This document shows positions 26,086 to 36,931 of a stretch of 64,000 bases of DNA, piece after piece. A program made the position numbers and the translations under genes. Numbering within the stretch: the first letter of the stretch is position 1; each line of letters begins with the position of its first letter. The DNA is taken from NCBI RefSeq assembly GCF_003350545.1, contig NZ_QQBA01000003.1, forward strand, positions 231,373-295,372, written 5' to 3'. The notes under the pieces were generated by a model. The model was not told the origin of the DNA. It saw nothing but the letters and a program-made list of their open reading frames with translations, and did no database searches. The DNA is from Flavobacterium glaciei. GTDB lineage: Bacteria; Bacteroidota; Bacteroidia; Flavobacteriales; Flavobacteriaceae.

Positions 26086-26664
26086 TTAGATAAACAAACC
26101 TTTAACATTCGCAGCGAATAATTTAACAGCGATTGCAAGGAGTACTACCCCAAATGTCTTTCTAATGACGCCAAGTCCATTTTCACCTAGTATTTTTTCG
26201 ATTTTAGAAGACGATTTTAAAACGATATATACCAGAATAATATTCAAAATTATTGCAACAACAATATTTATTGTTGAGAATTGAGAACGTAAAGATAATA
26301 AAGTGGTCATAGTACCAGCTCCGGCTATCAGTGGAAATGCCAAAGGTACAATAGAGGCGGAACTCGCTTCTTCGTCTCGATAAATTCGAATGCCTAAAAT
26401 CATTTCTAGTGCTAGAAAGAATAATACAAACGATCCGGCAACTGCAAAAGAGTTTACATCAATCCCTATTAAATTCAATAATTCCTCTCCTACAAAAAGG
26501 AAAACTATCATAATAATTCCAGCTACTATTGAAGCTTTTTCGGATTCGATGTGTCCGTGTTTTGATCTTAAGTCAACAATGATAGGAATTGTTCCTACAA
26601 TATCAATTACAGCAAAAAGAACCATACCAACCGTAATTATTTCTCTAAAATCGATTTCAAACAT
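26086..26664 (-). CDS. MarC-family membrane protein
   Basis: Integral membrane protein of 192 residues with about six helices. The MarC pattern is visible: an early GTIPIIVDLRSKHG loop, then SFVLFFLALEMILGI, then FPLIAGAGTMTTLLSL, the conserved loop of the family. MarC proteins were once linked to antibiotic resistance, but their function is unknown. Single gene; the region upstream (26665-26932) carries the DUF3109 promoter on the other strand. Confidence 0.88.
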   Translation of the reverse strand: MFEIDFREIITVGMVLFAVIDIVGTIPIIVDLRSKHGHIESEKASIVAGIIMIVFLFVGEELLNLIGIDVNSFAVAGSFVLFFLALEMILGIRIYRDEEASSASIVPLAFPLIAGAGTMTTLLSLRSQFSTINIVVAIILNIILVYIVLKSSSKIEKILGENGLGVIRKTFGVVLLAIAVKLFAANVKGLFI

Positions 26665-26896
26665 AGTTTTTTGTTTGCAAAGTTAAACTTTTAGGTAGAT
26701 TTTTGACTAAAATTATATTTTATTACAATAATTCTGATGCATTTTTTTAGAGATATAGTTTTAAATGATTTCTTCTTTGTGTAAATGTATGTTGTTTATT
26801 ATTAGTGTATTAAGATGGTTAAAATATCCATTGATTCGTTGGGTTTTCAAAAAGTTAAAGTTGTTTTTTATCTAAAATATTACAATTTACTTTAAC

Positions 26897-26904
26897 TACC
26901 TTTG
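26897..26904 (+). promoter_or_regulatory. -7 element of the DUF3109 gene
   Basis: TACCTTTG, an exact TAnnTTTG match, 28 bp upstream of the ATG at 26933. No clear -33 box at the usual spacing. Confidence 0.55.
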
Positions 26905-26932
26905 CGCTTTATAATTTCAGTACCCCAAAATA

Positions 26933-27499
26933 ATGTTTCAATTAGGAAAAACCATCGTCTCAGAAGACATACTCGAAAAAGATTTTGTTTGCAATTTGTC
27001 AGCCTGTAAGGGAGCTTGTTGTGTTGATGGCGATGCGGGAGCACCATTGAGCCTTGAGGAAACTAAGATTTTAGAAGAAATTTATCCTAAAGTAAAACCA
27101 TTTTTGCGCAAACAAGGAATTGCTGCAATCGAAGCGCAAGGAACTTGGACAATAGGAACTGATGGAGATCTTGAAACACCGTTGATTGATAATAAAGATT
27201 GTGCTTATGTAATTTTTGATGGTAAAACAGCTTTATGTGGAATCGAGCAAGCTTACAATCAAGGCATAATTGACTGGAAAAAACCTGTTTCTTGTCATTT
27301 GTATCCCATTCGCGTGAAAGATTTCACAGAGTTTGCAGCTGTTAATTATGATAAATGGGATATTTGTGATCCAGCCTGTTCCTTAGGTCAAGAACTTGAA
27401 GTTCCAGTGTATAAATTTGTCAAAGAAGCTTTAGTTAGAAAGTTTGGGGAAGACTGGTATGCGGAGCTTGAAATAGTCGCACAAGAACTCAAAAAATAA
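26933..27499 (+). CDS. DUF3109-family Cys-rich protein
   Basis: Cytosolic protein of 188 residues. It has several conserved Cys: [11 protein letters not shown] at about 21-31, [20 protein letters not shown] near 87-106, SCHLYPIR near 120-127 and [10 protein letters not shown] near 142-151. This spacing resembles the zinc- or iron-sulfur-binding YkgJ/DUF3109 group, in which eight Cys bind a metal centre. Function unknown. It has its own promoter and is not tightly linked to nrdB (265 bp away). Confidence 0.85.
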   Translation: MFQLGKTIVSEDILEKDFVCNLSACKGACCVDGDAGAPLSLEETKILEEIYPKVKPFLRKQGIAAIEAQGTWTIGTDGDLETPLIDNKDCAYVIFDGKTALCGIEQAYNQGIIDWKKPVSCHLYPIRVKDFTEFAAVNYDKWDICDPACSLGQELEVPVYKFVKEALVRKFGEDWYAELEIVAQELKK

Positions 27500-27764
27500 A
27501 TCTAAAATAAAGGCAAATTTTCTTGTTTGCTGTTTTTAAAATCCTATATTTTACGGTGCTTCATCTCTTTTTTTAAATTTTAAAACATTGATTTTCAATT
27601 ATTTGAAATCCTAGTGAAAAACACCTCGTTTTTTTTTAGTTTGTTAAAAACTATGGCTGATTGTGAATAAGTTTGACTTTTAATTCCGGCAATATTTCAC
27701 AATCTTTGTAATCCGCAGAAAGCATAAAATTTCGTTAAAATCTCAAAAAAAACAAACTATTATA

Positions 27765-28742
27765 ATGGCACAACTTGAACCAATTTTACAAGAAAATAAA
27801 AATCGTTTCGTGATTTTTCCTATCAAACACCATGACATTTGGGAATTTTATAAAAGTATGGAAGCCAGTTTCTGGACTGCTGAAGAAATCGATTTGTCAC
27901 AAGATTTAAATGACTGGAATAATAAACTTTCTGATGATGAACGTTATTTTGTAAAACACATACTTGCTTTTTTTGCTGCTTCGGATGGGATTGTAAATGA
28001 GAATTTAGCCGAAAATTTTGTAAACGAAGTGCAATATGCAGAAGCAAAATTCTTTTACGGGTTCCAAATCATGATGGAAAATATTCATAGCGAAACCTAT
28101 TCGTTGTTAATCGATACTTATGTAAAAGATGAAGCTGAGAAAGATGAATTATTCAATGCTCTAGAAGTTTTTCCTGCAATTAAGAAAAAAGCGGACTGGG
28201 CACTTAAATGGATAGAATCTGATTCGTTTGCAGAACGTTTGATTGCTTTTGCGGCGGTGGAAGGAATTTTCTTTTCGGGAGCATTCTGTTCTATTTATTG
28301 GTTGAAAAAACGTGGCTTAATGCCAGGATTAACGTTTTCTAACGAATTGATTTCTCGTGACGAAGGTGTTCACTGTGATTTTGCAGTGCATTTACACAAC
28401 CACCACTTGGTGAATAAAGTGCCAAAAGAAAGAATTAGAAGCATTATTGTAGATGCTTTGAATATTGAAAGAGAATTCATTACCGAGTCGCTTCCAGTAA
28501 GTTTGATAGGAATGAATGCGGTATTGATGACACAATATCTAGAATTTGTTGCTGATAGATTATTGGTTGAGTTAGGTTGCGAACGAGAATACAATACTTC
28601 TAACCCTTTTGATTTTATGGATATGATTTCGCTTCAAGGAAAAACAAACTTCTTTGAAAAGAAAGTGGCGGAATACCAAAAAGCAGGTGTTATGAATACT
28701 GATGAGCATGCGCAAAAAATATCTTTTGACGCTGATTTTTGA
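27765..28742 (+). CDS. nrdB: Ribonucleotide reductase beta (small) subunit, class I
   Basis: Generates the radical used by NrdA to reduce ribonucleotides. 325 residues. Metal ligands are recognisable: [17 protein letters not shown] (Asp and Glu helix), [18 protein letters not shown] (Glu and His, with the Tyr of SETYS close to them), and [19 protein letters not shown] (Glu and His). Length and pattern match eukaryote-like class I R2 found across Bacteroidetes. It lies 286 bp upstream of nrdA; the gap holds a dispersed repeat copy. No NrdR-type box was found by eye. Confidence 0.95.
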   Translation: MAQLEPILQENKNRFVIFPIKHHDIWEFYKSMEASFWTAEEIDLSQDLNDWNNKLSDDERYFVKHILAFFAASDGIVNENLAENFVNEVQYAEAKFFYGFQIMMENIHSETYSLLIDTYVKDEAEKDELFNALEVFPAIKKKADWALKWIESDSFAERLIAFAAVEGIFFSGAFCSIYWLKKRGLMPGLTFSNELISRDEGVHCDFAVHLHNHHLVNKVPKERIRSIIVDALNIEREFITESLPVSLIGMNAVLMTQYLEFVADRLLVELGCEREYNTSNPFDFMDMISLQGKTNFFEKKVAEYQKAGVMNTDEHAQKISFDADF

Positions 28743-28859
28743 TTTTTTTAAACCATTAAGGAATTAAGGTTTATTAAGTTTTTATTTATCTAAATGTCTT
28801 GATGTTAAAGAAATATTTTGATTTTTTAAATCTTAATGATTTATGTTTCAGATGCTGAT

Positions 28860-28940
28860 TAGCCCAGATAGTAATGAAAATCCTTTTTATTTTTTTCTTT
28901 AAAAAATAAAAAGATTGCAATGGATAGCTGGAATAGCTCC
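28860..28940 (+). repeat. Dispersed flavobacterial repeat, copy 1 (degenerate)
   Basis: Starts TAGCCCAGATAGTAATGAAA and ends GGATAGCTGGAATAGCTCC, with TCCTTTTTAT / ATAAAAAGAT arms around a central A/T-rich hairpin. It matches copies at 40271, 55147 and (reversed) 56793, but the middle has diverged. It lies between nrdB and nrdA. Confidence 0.7.
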
Positions 28941-29028
28941 AAAAAAAATGCTGAAATAAATTCAGTATAATTTACAAATAACGAAAAACAGTGAAGGGAT
29001 TTTCTGTTTTAAAAAAACAAGCAAAAGT

Positions 29029-31443
29029 ATGTATGTAATTAAGAGAGATGGCCACAAAGAGCCGGTAATGTTCGACAAAATCACGGATAGAATAAAAAAA
29101 CTATGCTATGGTTTGAATGATTTAGTTGATGCCGTGAAGGTGGCAATGCGCGTAATTGAGGGGCTTTATGATGGTGTGTCGACTTCTGAGTTGGATAATC
29201 TTGCTGCCGAAACTGCTGCGTCAATGACCATTGCGCATCCGGATTATGCACAATTAGCCGCTCGTATTGCAATCTCAAATTTACATTCAAATACTAAAAA
29301 ATCATTCTCTGAAACGATGAATGATATGTTCAATTATGTAAATCCAAGAAACGGCCAGTACGCACCATTACTTTCTGATGAAGTGCATAAAGTGATTATG
29401 GATAATGCGGAATTTTTAGATTCCCATATTATATACAACAGAGATTTCAACTACGATTATTTTGGTTTTAAAACCTTAGAAAGATCGTATTTGCTAAAAA
29501 TAAATGGTAAAATCGTGGAGCGTCCGCAACACATGTTGATGCGTGTTTCTGTTGGAATTCACTTAGATGATTTGAAATCGGTGATTGAAACCTACGACTT
29601 AATGTCGAAAAAGTTCTTTACGCATGCAACTCCTACATTGTTCAATGCCGGAACTCCAAAACCTCAAATGTCAAGCTGTTTCCTTTTGGCAATGCAAGAC
29701 GATAGTATTGATGGGATTTATGACACGTTGAAACAAACGGCTAAAATCTCGCAATCAGCGGGTGGAATTGGGCTTTCTATTCACAATGTAAGAGCGACTG
29801 GTTCTTATATTCGTGGAACAAACGGAACCTCAAACGGGATTGTTCCGATGTTACGCGTATTCAATGATACTGCACGTTATGTAGATCAAGGAGGAGGAAA
29901 ACGTAAAGGAAGTTTTGCTATTTATATCGAAACTTGGCATGCTGATATCTTTGAATTCCTAGACTTGAAAAAGAATACCGGAAAAGAAGAGATGCGTGCT
30001 AGAGATTTGTTTTTTGCCATGTGGACTTCGGATTTATTCATGAAAAGGGTGCAAGAAGACAGTTATTGGACGTTGATGTGTCCTAATGAATGTCCAGGTT
30101 TGTATGATGTATATGGCGAGGATTTCGAGAAAATGTATACGGATTACGAAAAAGCAGGTAAAGGTAGAAAAACCATCAAAGCGCATGAATTGTGGGAGAA
30201 AATCCTAGAATCGCAAATTGAAACCGGAACGCCTTACATGTTGTACAAAGATGCAGCCAACAGAAAATCAAACCAAAAAAATCTAGGTACAATACGTTCT
30301 TCGAACTTGTGCACGGAAATAATGGAATATACATCCAAAGATGAAATCGCGGTTTGTAACCTAGCATCTCTTTCGTTGCCTATGTTCGTGGAAAACAAAA
30401 AATTCAATCATGACTTGTTGTTTACTGTTACCAAACGTGTAACTAGAAACTTAAATAAAGTGATTGACAGAAATTATTATCCAGTAAAAGAAGCTGAAAA
30501 TTCAAACATCCGACACAGACCAGTAGGTCTTGGAGTGCAAGGATTAGCTGATGCTTTTATCATGTTGCGTTTGCCGTTTACGAGTGACGAAGCAAAAAAA
30601 CTGAATCAGGAAATTTTTGAAACTTTATATTTTGCTGCCGTAACCGCATCTATGGAAATGGCAAAGGAAGAAGGACCGTATTCTAGTTTTGAAGGTTCGC
30701 CAATGTCACAAGGTGAATTTCAGTTCAATTTATGGGGAATGAAAGATGAAGAGTTATCCGGTCGTTGGGACTGGGCTTCATTACGAAAAGAAGTGATGGA
30801 ACATGGAGTGAGAAACTCATTGTTAGTAGCACCAATGCCAACAGCTTCGACTTCACAAATTTTGGGTAACAACGAAGCATTCGAACCATATACTTCTAAT
30901 ATTTATACCAGAAGAGTTCTTTCGGGCGAATTTATTGTGGTAAACAAGCACTTGTTACACGATTTAGTAGAACGTGGTTTGTGGAACGAAACCCTGAAAC
31001 AAGAGTTAATGCGTAATAACGGTTCGGTACAAGGACTTGATATTCCGCAAGACTTGAAAGAATTGTACAAAACGGTTTGGGAAATGTCTATGAAAGACAT
31101 TATCGATATGTCACGTCAACGTGGATATTTTGTGGATCAATCGCAATCATTGAACTTGTTCATGCAAAATGCCAATTATTCTAAATTGACATCGATGCAC
31201 TTCTACGCATGGCAATCCGGATTAAAAACGGGAATGTACTATTTAAGAACAAAAGCTGCGGTGGATGCAATTAAATTTACATTAAACAACGATAAAAAAG
31301 CAGAGCCTATCGAAATCAAAGAGCAATCAATCGCTGTTCCTGCAGTTGCAGAAGCAGTAGAAATGACTGCCGATGAATATAGAGCGATGCTAGAATTGTC
31401 TAAAAATGCTGGTCCAGACGAATGTGAAATGTGTGGGAGCTAG
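29029..31443 (+). CDS. nrdA: Ribonucleotide reductase alpha (large) subunit, class I
   Basis: Catalytic subunit reducing NDPs to dNDPs. 804 residues. N-terminal ATP-cone ([18 protein letters not shown]), the active-site Cys strand [17 protein letters not shown] near 220, [16 protein letters not shown] near 300, and [10 protein letters not shown] with the catalytic Cys-Glu near 428. The C-terminus ends in the redox pair of DECEMCGS. The ATP-cone suggests dATP feedback inhibition. Followed by a strong terminator. nrdB, nrdA and dgt lie together, linking dNTP making and breaking. Confidence 0.97.
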   Translation: MYVIKRDGHKEPVMFDKITDRIKKLCYGLNDLVDAVKVAMRVIEGLYDGVSTSELDNLAAETAASMTIAHPDYAQLAARIAISNLHSNTKKSFSETMNDMFNYVNPRNGQYAPLLSDEVHKVIMDNAEFLDSHIIYNRDFNYDYFGFKTLERSYLLKINGKIVERPQHMLMRVSVGIHLDDLKSVIETYDLMSKKFFTHATPTLFNAGTPKPQMSSCFLLAMQDDSIDGIYDTLKQTAKISQSAGGIGLSIHNVRATGSYIRGTNGTSNGIVPMLRVFNDTARYVDQGGGKRKGSFAIYIETWHADIFEFLDLKKNTGKEEMRARDLFFAMWTSDLFMKRVQEDSYWTLMCPNECPGLYDVYGEDFEKMYTDYEKAGKGRKTIKAHELWEKILESQIETGTPYMLYKDAANRKSNQKNLGTIRSSNLCTEIMEYTSKDEIAVCNLASLSLPMFVENKKFNHDLLFTVTKRVTRNLNKVIDRNYYPVKEAENSNIRHRPVGLGVQGLADAFIMLRLPFTSDEAKKLNQEIFETLYFAAVTASMEMAKEEGPYSSFEGSPMSQGEFQFNLWGMKDEELSGRWDWASLRKEVMEHGVRNSLLVAPMPTASTSQILGNNEAFEPYTSNIYTRRVLSGEFIVVNKHLLHDLVERGLWNETLKQELMRNNGSVQGLDIPQDLKELYKTVWEMSMKDIIDMSRQRGYFVDQSQSLNLFMQNANYSKLTSMHFYAWQSGLKTGMYYLRTKAAVDAIKFTLNNDKKAEPIEIKEQSIAVPAVAEAVEMTADEYRAMLELSKNAGPDECEMCGS

Positions 31444-31465
31444 TAAATAAAATATGTTATAAACA

Positions 31466-31499
31466 GAAACAGCTATCATTTTTGATAGCTGTTTTTTTT
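31466..31499 (+). terminator. Terminator of nrdA
   Basis: AACAGCTATC and GATAGCTGTT arms followed by T-run. The remaining ~220 bp to the dgt start shows no feature I recognise. Confidence 0.88.
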
Positions 31500-31723
31500 G
31501 CAGTTTATTTTTTTGAGTTCAATTGGTATCTTTATTTCTTAATGGCTGTGTCAAGTTGCAGTCAGGAATATTTTAAACATAAAATTTTTAAAATTGTGGT
31601 AATTGATATATGATGCAGTAATTTCAAAGTTACATACTACCAAAGGTGTGTCAGCTTTTTTCATTGCTGAAATCTTTTTCTTTATATTCGCTGTCTAAAA
31701 CAAAAAAAGCAAATCATACCATG

Positions 31724-33067
31724 ATGAACTGGGAACAACTTTTATCACTAAGACGACAAGGAGACAAAGGCAAAAGATTGCGTGTGGAGCAAGACGATAC
31801 CCGTTTGGGTTTTGAGGTGGATTATGACCGTATTATTTTCTCAGCCGCTTTTAGAAGTTTACAGGATAAAACACAAGTTATTCCGTTATCAAAAACTGAT
31901 TTTGTACATACCCGATTAACGCATAGTTTAGAAGTTTCGGTTGTGGGTCGTTCTTTAGGTCGATTGGTGGGGAAAAAAATCATCGAAAAATATCCACATC
32001 TTAAAGAAGTTCATGGTTATCACATGAATGATTTTGGGGCTATAGTGGCTGCGGCATCTTTGGCTCATGATATTGGGAATCCACCTTTTGGACATTCTGG
32101 TGAAAAAGCGATTGGAGAATATTTTTCCATTGGAAAAGGGCAACAATACAAAGACCAGCTTACGCCAAAAGAATGGCAGGATTTAATTGATTTTGAAGGT
32201 AATGCCAATGGTTTTTCGGTACTTACTGCAAGCCGTCCCGGAATAGAGGGAGGACTCAGGATTTCCTATGCAACTCTTGGTGCTTTTATGAAGTATCCTA
32301 AAGAAAGTTTACCTAAAAAACCAACCAAAGATATTGCCGACAAAAAATATGGTTTCTTTCAAACGGACAAAGCTTTTTTTCATGATGTAGCTTCTGACAT
32401 GGGTTTGATTCCAAATAAATCAGGAAGCGATATTGGTTTCGAAAGACATCCTTTGGCATATTTAGTAGAAGCAGCCGATGATATTTGTTACACCATTATT
32501 GATTTTGAAGACGGAATCAATTTAGGATTAGTTTCCGAAGATTTTGCTTTAGAATATTTGATTAAGTTGGTAAAAGATAGCATTGATACTGCTAAATATA
32601 AAACTTTAGAAACTAAAGAAGATCGCATTAGTTATTTACGCGCTTTAGCAATTGGTAGTTTAATCAACGATGCCGTAAAAGTATTTGTCGAAAATGAAAC
32701 CTTGATTCTGAGCGGAAAATTTCCGTATGCCATAATGGATAAAAGTAAATACAAAGCCCAGATGGATGATATTATCAAGATTAGCGTAGATAATATTTAC
32801 CAAAGCCGTGAAGTCATCGAGAAAGAGATTGTAGGTTATCAGATTATTCAAACGTTGTTGGATAAATTTATAACGGCTTTCAATAATAAATACAACGGGA
32901 ATGCTTCTAATTACGACACTTTGATTCTGAAAATGTTGCCTGAGAAACACCATTTAGAAAAAGATAATCTATACGGACGACTGTTACATATTTGTCATTT
33001 TATTTCCTTGTTAACTGATGGAAATGCATTATTGTACTACAAAACCATCACAGCCTCAAAAAATTAA
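31724..33067 (+). CDS. dgt: dGTP triphosphohydrolase (dGTPase) family protein
   Basis: HD-domain enzyme releasing tripolyphosphate from dGTP, thereby controlling dNTP pools. 447 residues from the ATG at 31724 (MNWEQLLSLRRQGDKGKR); an ATG 3 bp upstream is equally possible, while an open frame back to 31646 looks spurious. FRSLQDKTQVIPLSKTDFV and THSLEVSVVGRSLG give the first metal His, LAHDIGNPPFGHSGE the HD pair and the second His. LVEAADDICYTIIDFEDG supplies the last Asp. Its placement beside nrdBA fits a dNTP-balance role. Confidence 0.92.
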   Translation: MNWEQLLSLRRQGDKGKRLRVEQDDTRLGFEVDYDRIIFSAAFRSLQDKTQVIPLSKTDFVHTRLTHSLEVSVVGRSLGRLVGKKIIEKYPHLKEVHGYHMNDFGAIVAAASLAHDIGNPPFGHSGEKAIGEYFSIGKGQQYKDQLTPKEWQDLIDFEGNANGFSVLTASRPGIEGGLRISYATLGAFMKYPKESLPKKPTKDIADKKYGFFQTDKAFFHDVASDMGLIPNKSGSDIGFERHPLAYLVEAADDICYTIIDFEDGINLGLVSEDFALEYLIKLVKDSIDTAKYKTLETKEDRISYLRALAIGSLINDAVKVFVENETLILSGKFPYAIMDKSKYKAQMDDIIKISVDNIYQSREVIEKEIVGYQIIQTLLDKFITAFNNKYNGNASNYDTLILKMLPEKHHLEKDNLYGRLLHICHFISLLTDGNALLYYKTITASKN

Positions 33068-33144
33068 ATTTTTGAAGTTTTTAAAAGTGCGTTTATTTTA
33101 TGATAAATATTGGTTATTTTTGTTTTGCCAAACTATCAATATTT

Positions 33145-35802
33145 ATGAAAAAAATTTTACTATTCGTTATTTTAGTACTTCCTTGTTTTATTTTTTGTCA
33201 GAGTAATAGTGAAATCATTAAGAGTTACTTAAAAAGCCCATCTGCTAGGGCAATGGTCTCTAGTCAATCATTACAAGATTGGGTAATTCAAAGTGAAGCT
33301 CCTTCAGGGACTACAGGCATTACCAACTGTTTTGTAGTGCAGCGTTACCAAGGTATAGAGATTTTTAGATCTATTTCTAATTTTTATATTAAAGACGGAA
33401 AGGTTATTGGTCATCAAGAGCGTGTTGTATCTGATCTTAATAAAAAAATCTATGCTACAAAACCATCTTTGGCGGCGCCCGAAGCTGCAGCCAAAGTTTA
33501 TTTTCAATTAGGCTTACCATTAGCTGGTAATTTTCAAATTAAATCGCATCCACAACCTAATTCATACACTATTATTACTGGGGTTAGTAACGAAGAACCT
33601 ATTGTAGCTAATTTGGTTTACCATCAGAGTAAAAGTGGTGATCTAAAATTAGCTTGGGATATGACAATACCAACCGCTGATCATGATAAAATCTGGAGTG
33701 TTAGAGTGGATGCATTAACGGGTAAAATTTTAGAAAAAATCAATACCGTTATCAATTGTAGTTTCGATCATAAAGGTTTTTTTTCTAGTCATAATCATTT
33801 GAGTACTCCAGAATCAATATCCTACAATCAGATTTTCACTCCTGTAAAAGCTCAAGTTCAAGCCGGGACTTATCGAGTGCTACCATTTCAAGTAGAAAGT
33901 CCTATCCACGGTAATTTCCAACTAGTAAGTAATCCAGCTAATTCTATCGCATCACCTTTTGGATGGCATGATATTGATGGTAATAATGGGGCTGAATTTA
34001 CCACAACTAGAGGGAATAATGTATGGGCCAAGGAGGATTTTGAATCAAATAATTCCTTAGATGGATACAGTCCAGAGGGAGGAAATTCATTACTATTTGA
34101 TTTTCCCTATGGAGGTACAAGTGTGAACGCTTCTAGTTATATTGATGCAGCTTGTACAAATTTGTTTTACATGAACAATATCATGCATGATGTATGGTAT
34201 CAGTACGGTTTTAATGAGGCTAGTGGGAATTTTCAACAAAATAATTACGGAAGAGGCGGTACTGCTGCTGACTATGTTTTTGCGGATGCACAAGACGGAT
34301 CTGTAGCTTCGCCACCACGCATAAATAACGCCAACTTCTCTACTCCTGTTGATGGAAGTAGCCCACGTATGCAAATGTTTCTATGGAATACAACACCTTC
34401 AATTAGCCCTGTCATAATAACTGCTCCAAGTATTTTAGCAGGGACTTATGGCGCTAGGCAAAACGCATTTAATCCCGGAAAAGTAGATTTACCAGTTGCC
34501 CCTGAATTTTTACAATCAAATTTAGCACTATACATAGATAATTCTGGTGCAGGATCACTAGGTTGTTCAGCACCAAGTAATGCTGCTGCTTTGAATGGTA
34601 AAATTGTGGTATTGTACCGTGGCTCTTGTAATTTTGTGGCTAAGGCTAAATTTGCGCAAGATGCTGGAGCTATTGCGGTTATAATTGTTAATAATGTTCA
34701 AGGTGAAGTAAATATGTCTGGTGCCGATGAAAGTATTGCAATTCCAGTAATCAGTATTACTAAGGCTCTTGGAGATAGTATAATAGAGCAAATGCAAAGC
34801 GGTGCGGTTAACGTTAAATTACAATTAGAATCGTCTTCTTTTGTTAACTCCGATGGTGATTTTGATAATGGAATTATAGCACATGAATACGGTCACGGAA
34901 TCTCTACACGTTTGGCAGGAGGAAGAAACAACTCCCGATGTTTAGATAATACGGATCAAATGGGTGAAGGTTGGTCAGATTGGTTTGCCTTGATGATGCA
35001 ATTAAAACCAGGAGATGTTGGTACTGCTAAAAGAGGAATTGGAACTTTCGTGTCTTCTCAAAAAACCGATGGAGTAGGAATTCGTAGTTTCCCATACTCG
35101 ACTGACACTTCAGTAAATCCAATGACTTATGGTGTTACGAACTCTTTTCAGTTTATAAATGCCGAAAATGTAGAGGAGACTTCAGTGCACGGCGTTGGTT
35201 CTGTATGGGCTACGATGTTATGGGATTTAACATGGGCCTATATCAATAAATACGGATATGATGATAATAAATATACAGGAAAAGGAGGTAATAATAAAGT
35301 AATGCAGTTAGTGTTAGACGGATTGAAGTTGCAGCCGTGTAGCCCAACTTTTATAGACGGTAGAAATGCAATCATAGCTGCTGATCAAGCTATTACTGGG
35401 GGTAAAGATTTCTGTTTGATTTGGGAGGTTTTTGCTGCAAGAGGACTAGGAGTAAACGCATCTGCTGGAGACAACAATGTTGGAAACGATCAAGCGGAAG
35501 ATTTTACTACACCAGCTGCTGGAGCAAATTGTACATTAGGAACAGTAGATATTAATCAAGAAAATGTGATGCGTGTGTATCCAAATCCATCAACTGGGAA
35601 TATAACGGTTCGAATTAACAACTATAATGGATTAGTAACTGTAAATGTGGTTGGTCTTAATGGTAGAATAGTTTATAGCGAGGATAAAGTAGCATTTAGT
35701 AATGAAAAATCATTTGATTTAAGCCAACTTAGCGCTGGTATATATATGATTGATATTACGGGAGAAGCTTTGAAATATGTAGAAAAAATAATTATAAATT
35801 AA
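33145..35802 (+). CDS. Secreted M36 (fungalysin-like) metallopeptidase with PA and T9SS sorting domains
   Basis: Extracellular zinc endopeptidase of 885 residues from the ATG at 33145 (MKKILLFVILVLPCFIFCQ). Order: signal, inhibitory FTP/PepSY-like propeptide (about 20-210), then the M36 catalytic region. A protease-associated insert is seen as LNGKIVVLYRGSCNFVAKA (about 490-570). HEYGH at 580-584 gives two zinc His and the catalytic Glu; EGWSDWFALMM about 30 residues later gives the third ligand Glu. The C-terminus (VYPNPSTGNITVRI, LSAGIYMIDI, VEKIIIN) is a T9SS type A sorting domain, so it is exported through the gliding-linked secretion system. Confidence 0.92.
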   Translation: MKKILLFVILVLPCFIFCQSNSEIIKSYLKSPSARAMVSSQSLQDWVIQSEAPSGTTGITNCFVVQRYQGIEIFRSISNFYIKDGKVIGHQERVVSDLNKKIYATKPSLAAPEAAAKVYFQLGLPLAGNFQIKSHPQPNSYTIITGVSNEEPIVANLVYHQSKSGDLKLAWDMTIPTADHDKIWSVRVDALTGKILEKINTVINCSFDHKGFFSSHNHLSTPESISYNQIFTPVKAQVQAGTYRVLPFQVESPIHGNFQLVSNPANSIASPFGWHDIDGNNGAEFTTTRGNNVWAKEDFESNNSLDGYSPEGGNSLLFDFPYGGTSVNASSYIDAACTNLFYMNNIMHDVWYQYGFNEASGNFQQNNYGRGGTAADYVFADAQDGSVASPPRINNANFSTPVDGSSPRMQMFLWNTTPSISPVIITAPSILAGTYGARQNAFNPGKVDLPVAPEFLQSNLALYIDNSGAGSLGCSAPSNAAALNGKIVVLYRGSCNFVAKAKFAQDAGAIAVIIVNNVQGEVNMSGADESIAIPVISITKALGDSIIEQMQSGAVNVKLQLESSSFVNSDGDFDNGIIAHEYGHGISTRLAGGRNNSRCLDNTDQMGEGWSDWFALMMQLKPGDVGTAKRGIGTFVSSQKTDGVGIRSFPYSTDTSVNPMTYGVTNSFQFINAENVEETSVHGVGSVWATMLWDLTWAYINKYGYDDNKYTGKGGNNKVMQLVLDGLKLQPCSPTFIDGRNAIIAADQAITGGKDFCLIWEVFAARGLGVNASAGDNNVGNDQAEDFTTPAAGANCTLGTVDINQENVMRVYPNPSTGNITVRINNYNGLVTVNVVGLNGRIVYSEDKVAFSNEKSFDLSQLSAGIYMIDITGEALKYVEKIIIN

Positions 35803-35815
35803 AATAATTAGTTAA

Positions 35816-35857
35816 ATAAAAAGCCCTGAGATATAACAAATATTTCAGGTCTTTTTA
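35816..35857. terminator. Terminator between the M36 peptidase and the DUF3078 gene
   Basis: AAAAAGCCCTGA and TCAGGTCTTTTT arms with a one-base mismatch and a T-run, between two convergent genes. Confidence 0.65.
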
Positions 35858-35858
35858 T

Positions 35859-36893
35859 TTAGAATATGTACTCAATGCCAACTCCAATTGCTTGTCTTAT
35901 TTGAGTTTTTGGGCCTTCGGTTACTTGTATTCCAGCAATTTCTCTTTTTGATTTAATATCATCGTCATAGATTACATGTGCCCCAATATTAGCTTTTACA
36001 TATTGATTTACAACAAGCTTAACTTGCAAATCGCAATCAACATCTATATTCCCAAAACGATTTATATAATCAGAATATAAGCTCAGACGATTTTCTAAGC
36101 TGATATTTTTGAAGATTTCTTTTTTGTATTTGTTGGTAATCAGAAAGCCAAGTTCCATTTTGACTTGTTCCCCAGCATTTATTAGGTTTCCATCGAGATC
36201 ATAGGTGGCTTTTACAACTCCAAAAGCACCTTGATTTGCTAATCTTTGGTCTAAAACTAAGGTTGTTTTAAATGTAAATGGAGAGATGTAAAACGTTCTA
36301 CTTTTTTCTTTATTAATATTTTCAGCACCTATTCCCATAAAAATATAAGCGGGAGCAAAAGGTTTTGAAATTGCCTTTTCAGTATTTGGATACGCGTAAC
36401 CGTTAGTAAACTGCGTGTTAAAATTAAATTTAGCTGAATGAAACCAGTTGGAAAGCGTATCTTTTCTATATCCAAAAGTAGAGTTTAATTGAATCGCATC
36501 TTCGGTTTTTCTTAGATCTATTCCGTCTTGTTTGTTCAATCCGTATCTAACGATTAATTCATTTGACCAGTTATAATTACTTCGGTTATATACTCTGTGA
36601 AAATTACCTTTAAATAATCCCGAAATTGAACTTGTTCCCCCGGCAGACCAGTTGATGAAAGCAACTTCAGAAATATCAAAGCCTAAGCTGTTTTTTTTAG
36701 TCCAATAGGATAATGGAAGATAATGTGTTTTTGTTTGTATTTTTAGCGGAACATATAAAGTTTTACCAGCAGTTGTTAGTGTGGTTATAGGTTTGAGTCC
36801 GTCTGAAAGAATAGTGTTTGTCGCTTCTTGAGAAAAACTATTAAAAGGAAATGTGAAAACAAGCAGAAATAATGTGTAGGTTAATAATTTCAT
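35859..36893 (-). CDS. DUF3078-type outer-membrane protein
   Basis: Protein of 344 residues from the ATG at 36893 (MKLLTYTLFLLVFTFPFNSF); an ATG at 36905 is an alternative. Signal peptide, then NSLGFDISEVAFINWSAGGT, the hallmark opening strand of the DUF3078 family, followed by repeated amphipathic strands (HRVYNRSNYNWSNELIVRYG) and a C-terminal aromatic strand AIGVGIEYIF. Probably an outer-membrane beta-barrel. Function unknown. It lies 38 bp after dxs on the same strand and may be co-transcribed. Confidence 0.85.
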   Translation of the reverse strand: MKLLTYTLFLLVFTFPFNSFSQEATNTILSDGLKPITTLTTAGKTLYVPLKIQTKTHYLPLSYWTKKNSLGFDISEVAFINWSAGGTSSISGLFKGNFHRVYNRSNYNWSNELIVRYGLNKQDGIDLRKTEDAIQLNSTFGYRKDTLSNWFHSAKFNFNTQFTNGYAYPNTEKAISKPFAPAYIFMGIGAENINKEKSRTFYISPFTFKTTLVLDQRLANQGAFGVVKATYDLDGNLINAGEQVKMELGFLITNKYKKEIFKNISLENRLSLYSDYINRFGNIDVDCDLQVKLVVNQYVKANIGAHVIYDDDIKSKREIAGIQVTEGPKTQIRQAIGVGIEYIF

Positions 36894-36931
36894 TTGAGAG
36901 TGCATGTGTTTGGGATTGCAAAATAATTATT

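Noticed and set aside
27661..27710. Possible -33/-7 promoter of nrdB (TTTG at 27672, AATCTTTG at 27701)
   Set aside because: One mismatch in the -7 element and a 25-bp spacer; not convincing.
31431..31613. 60-codon open frame over the nrdA terminator
   Set aside because: Contains the terminator hairpin and has no protein-like features.
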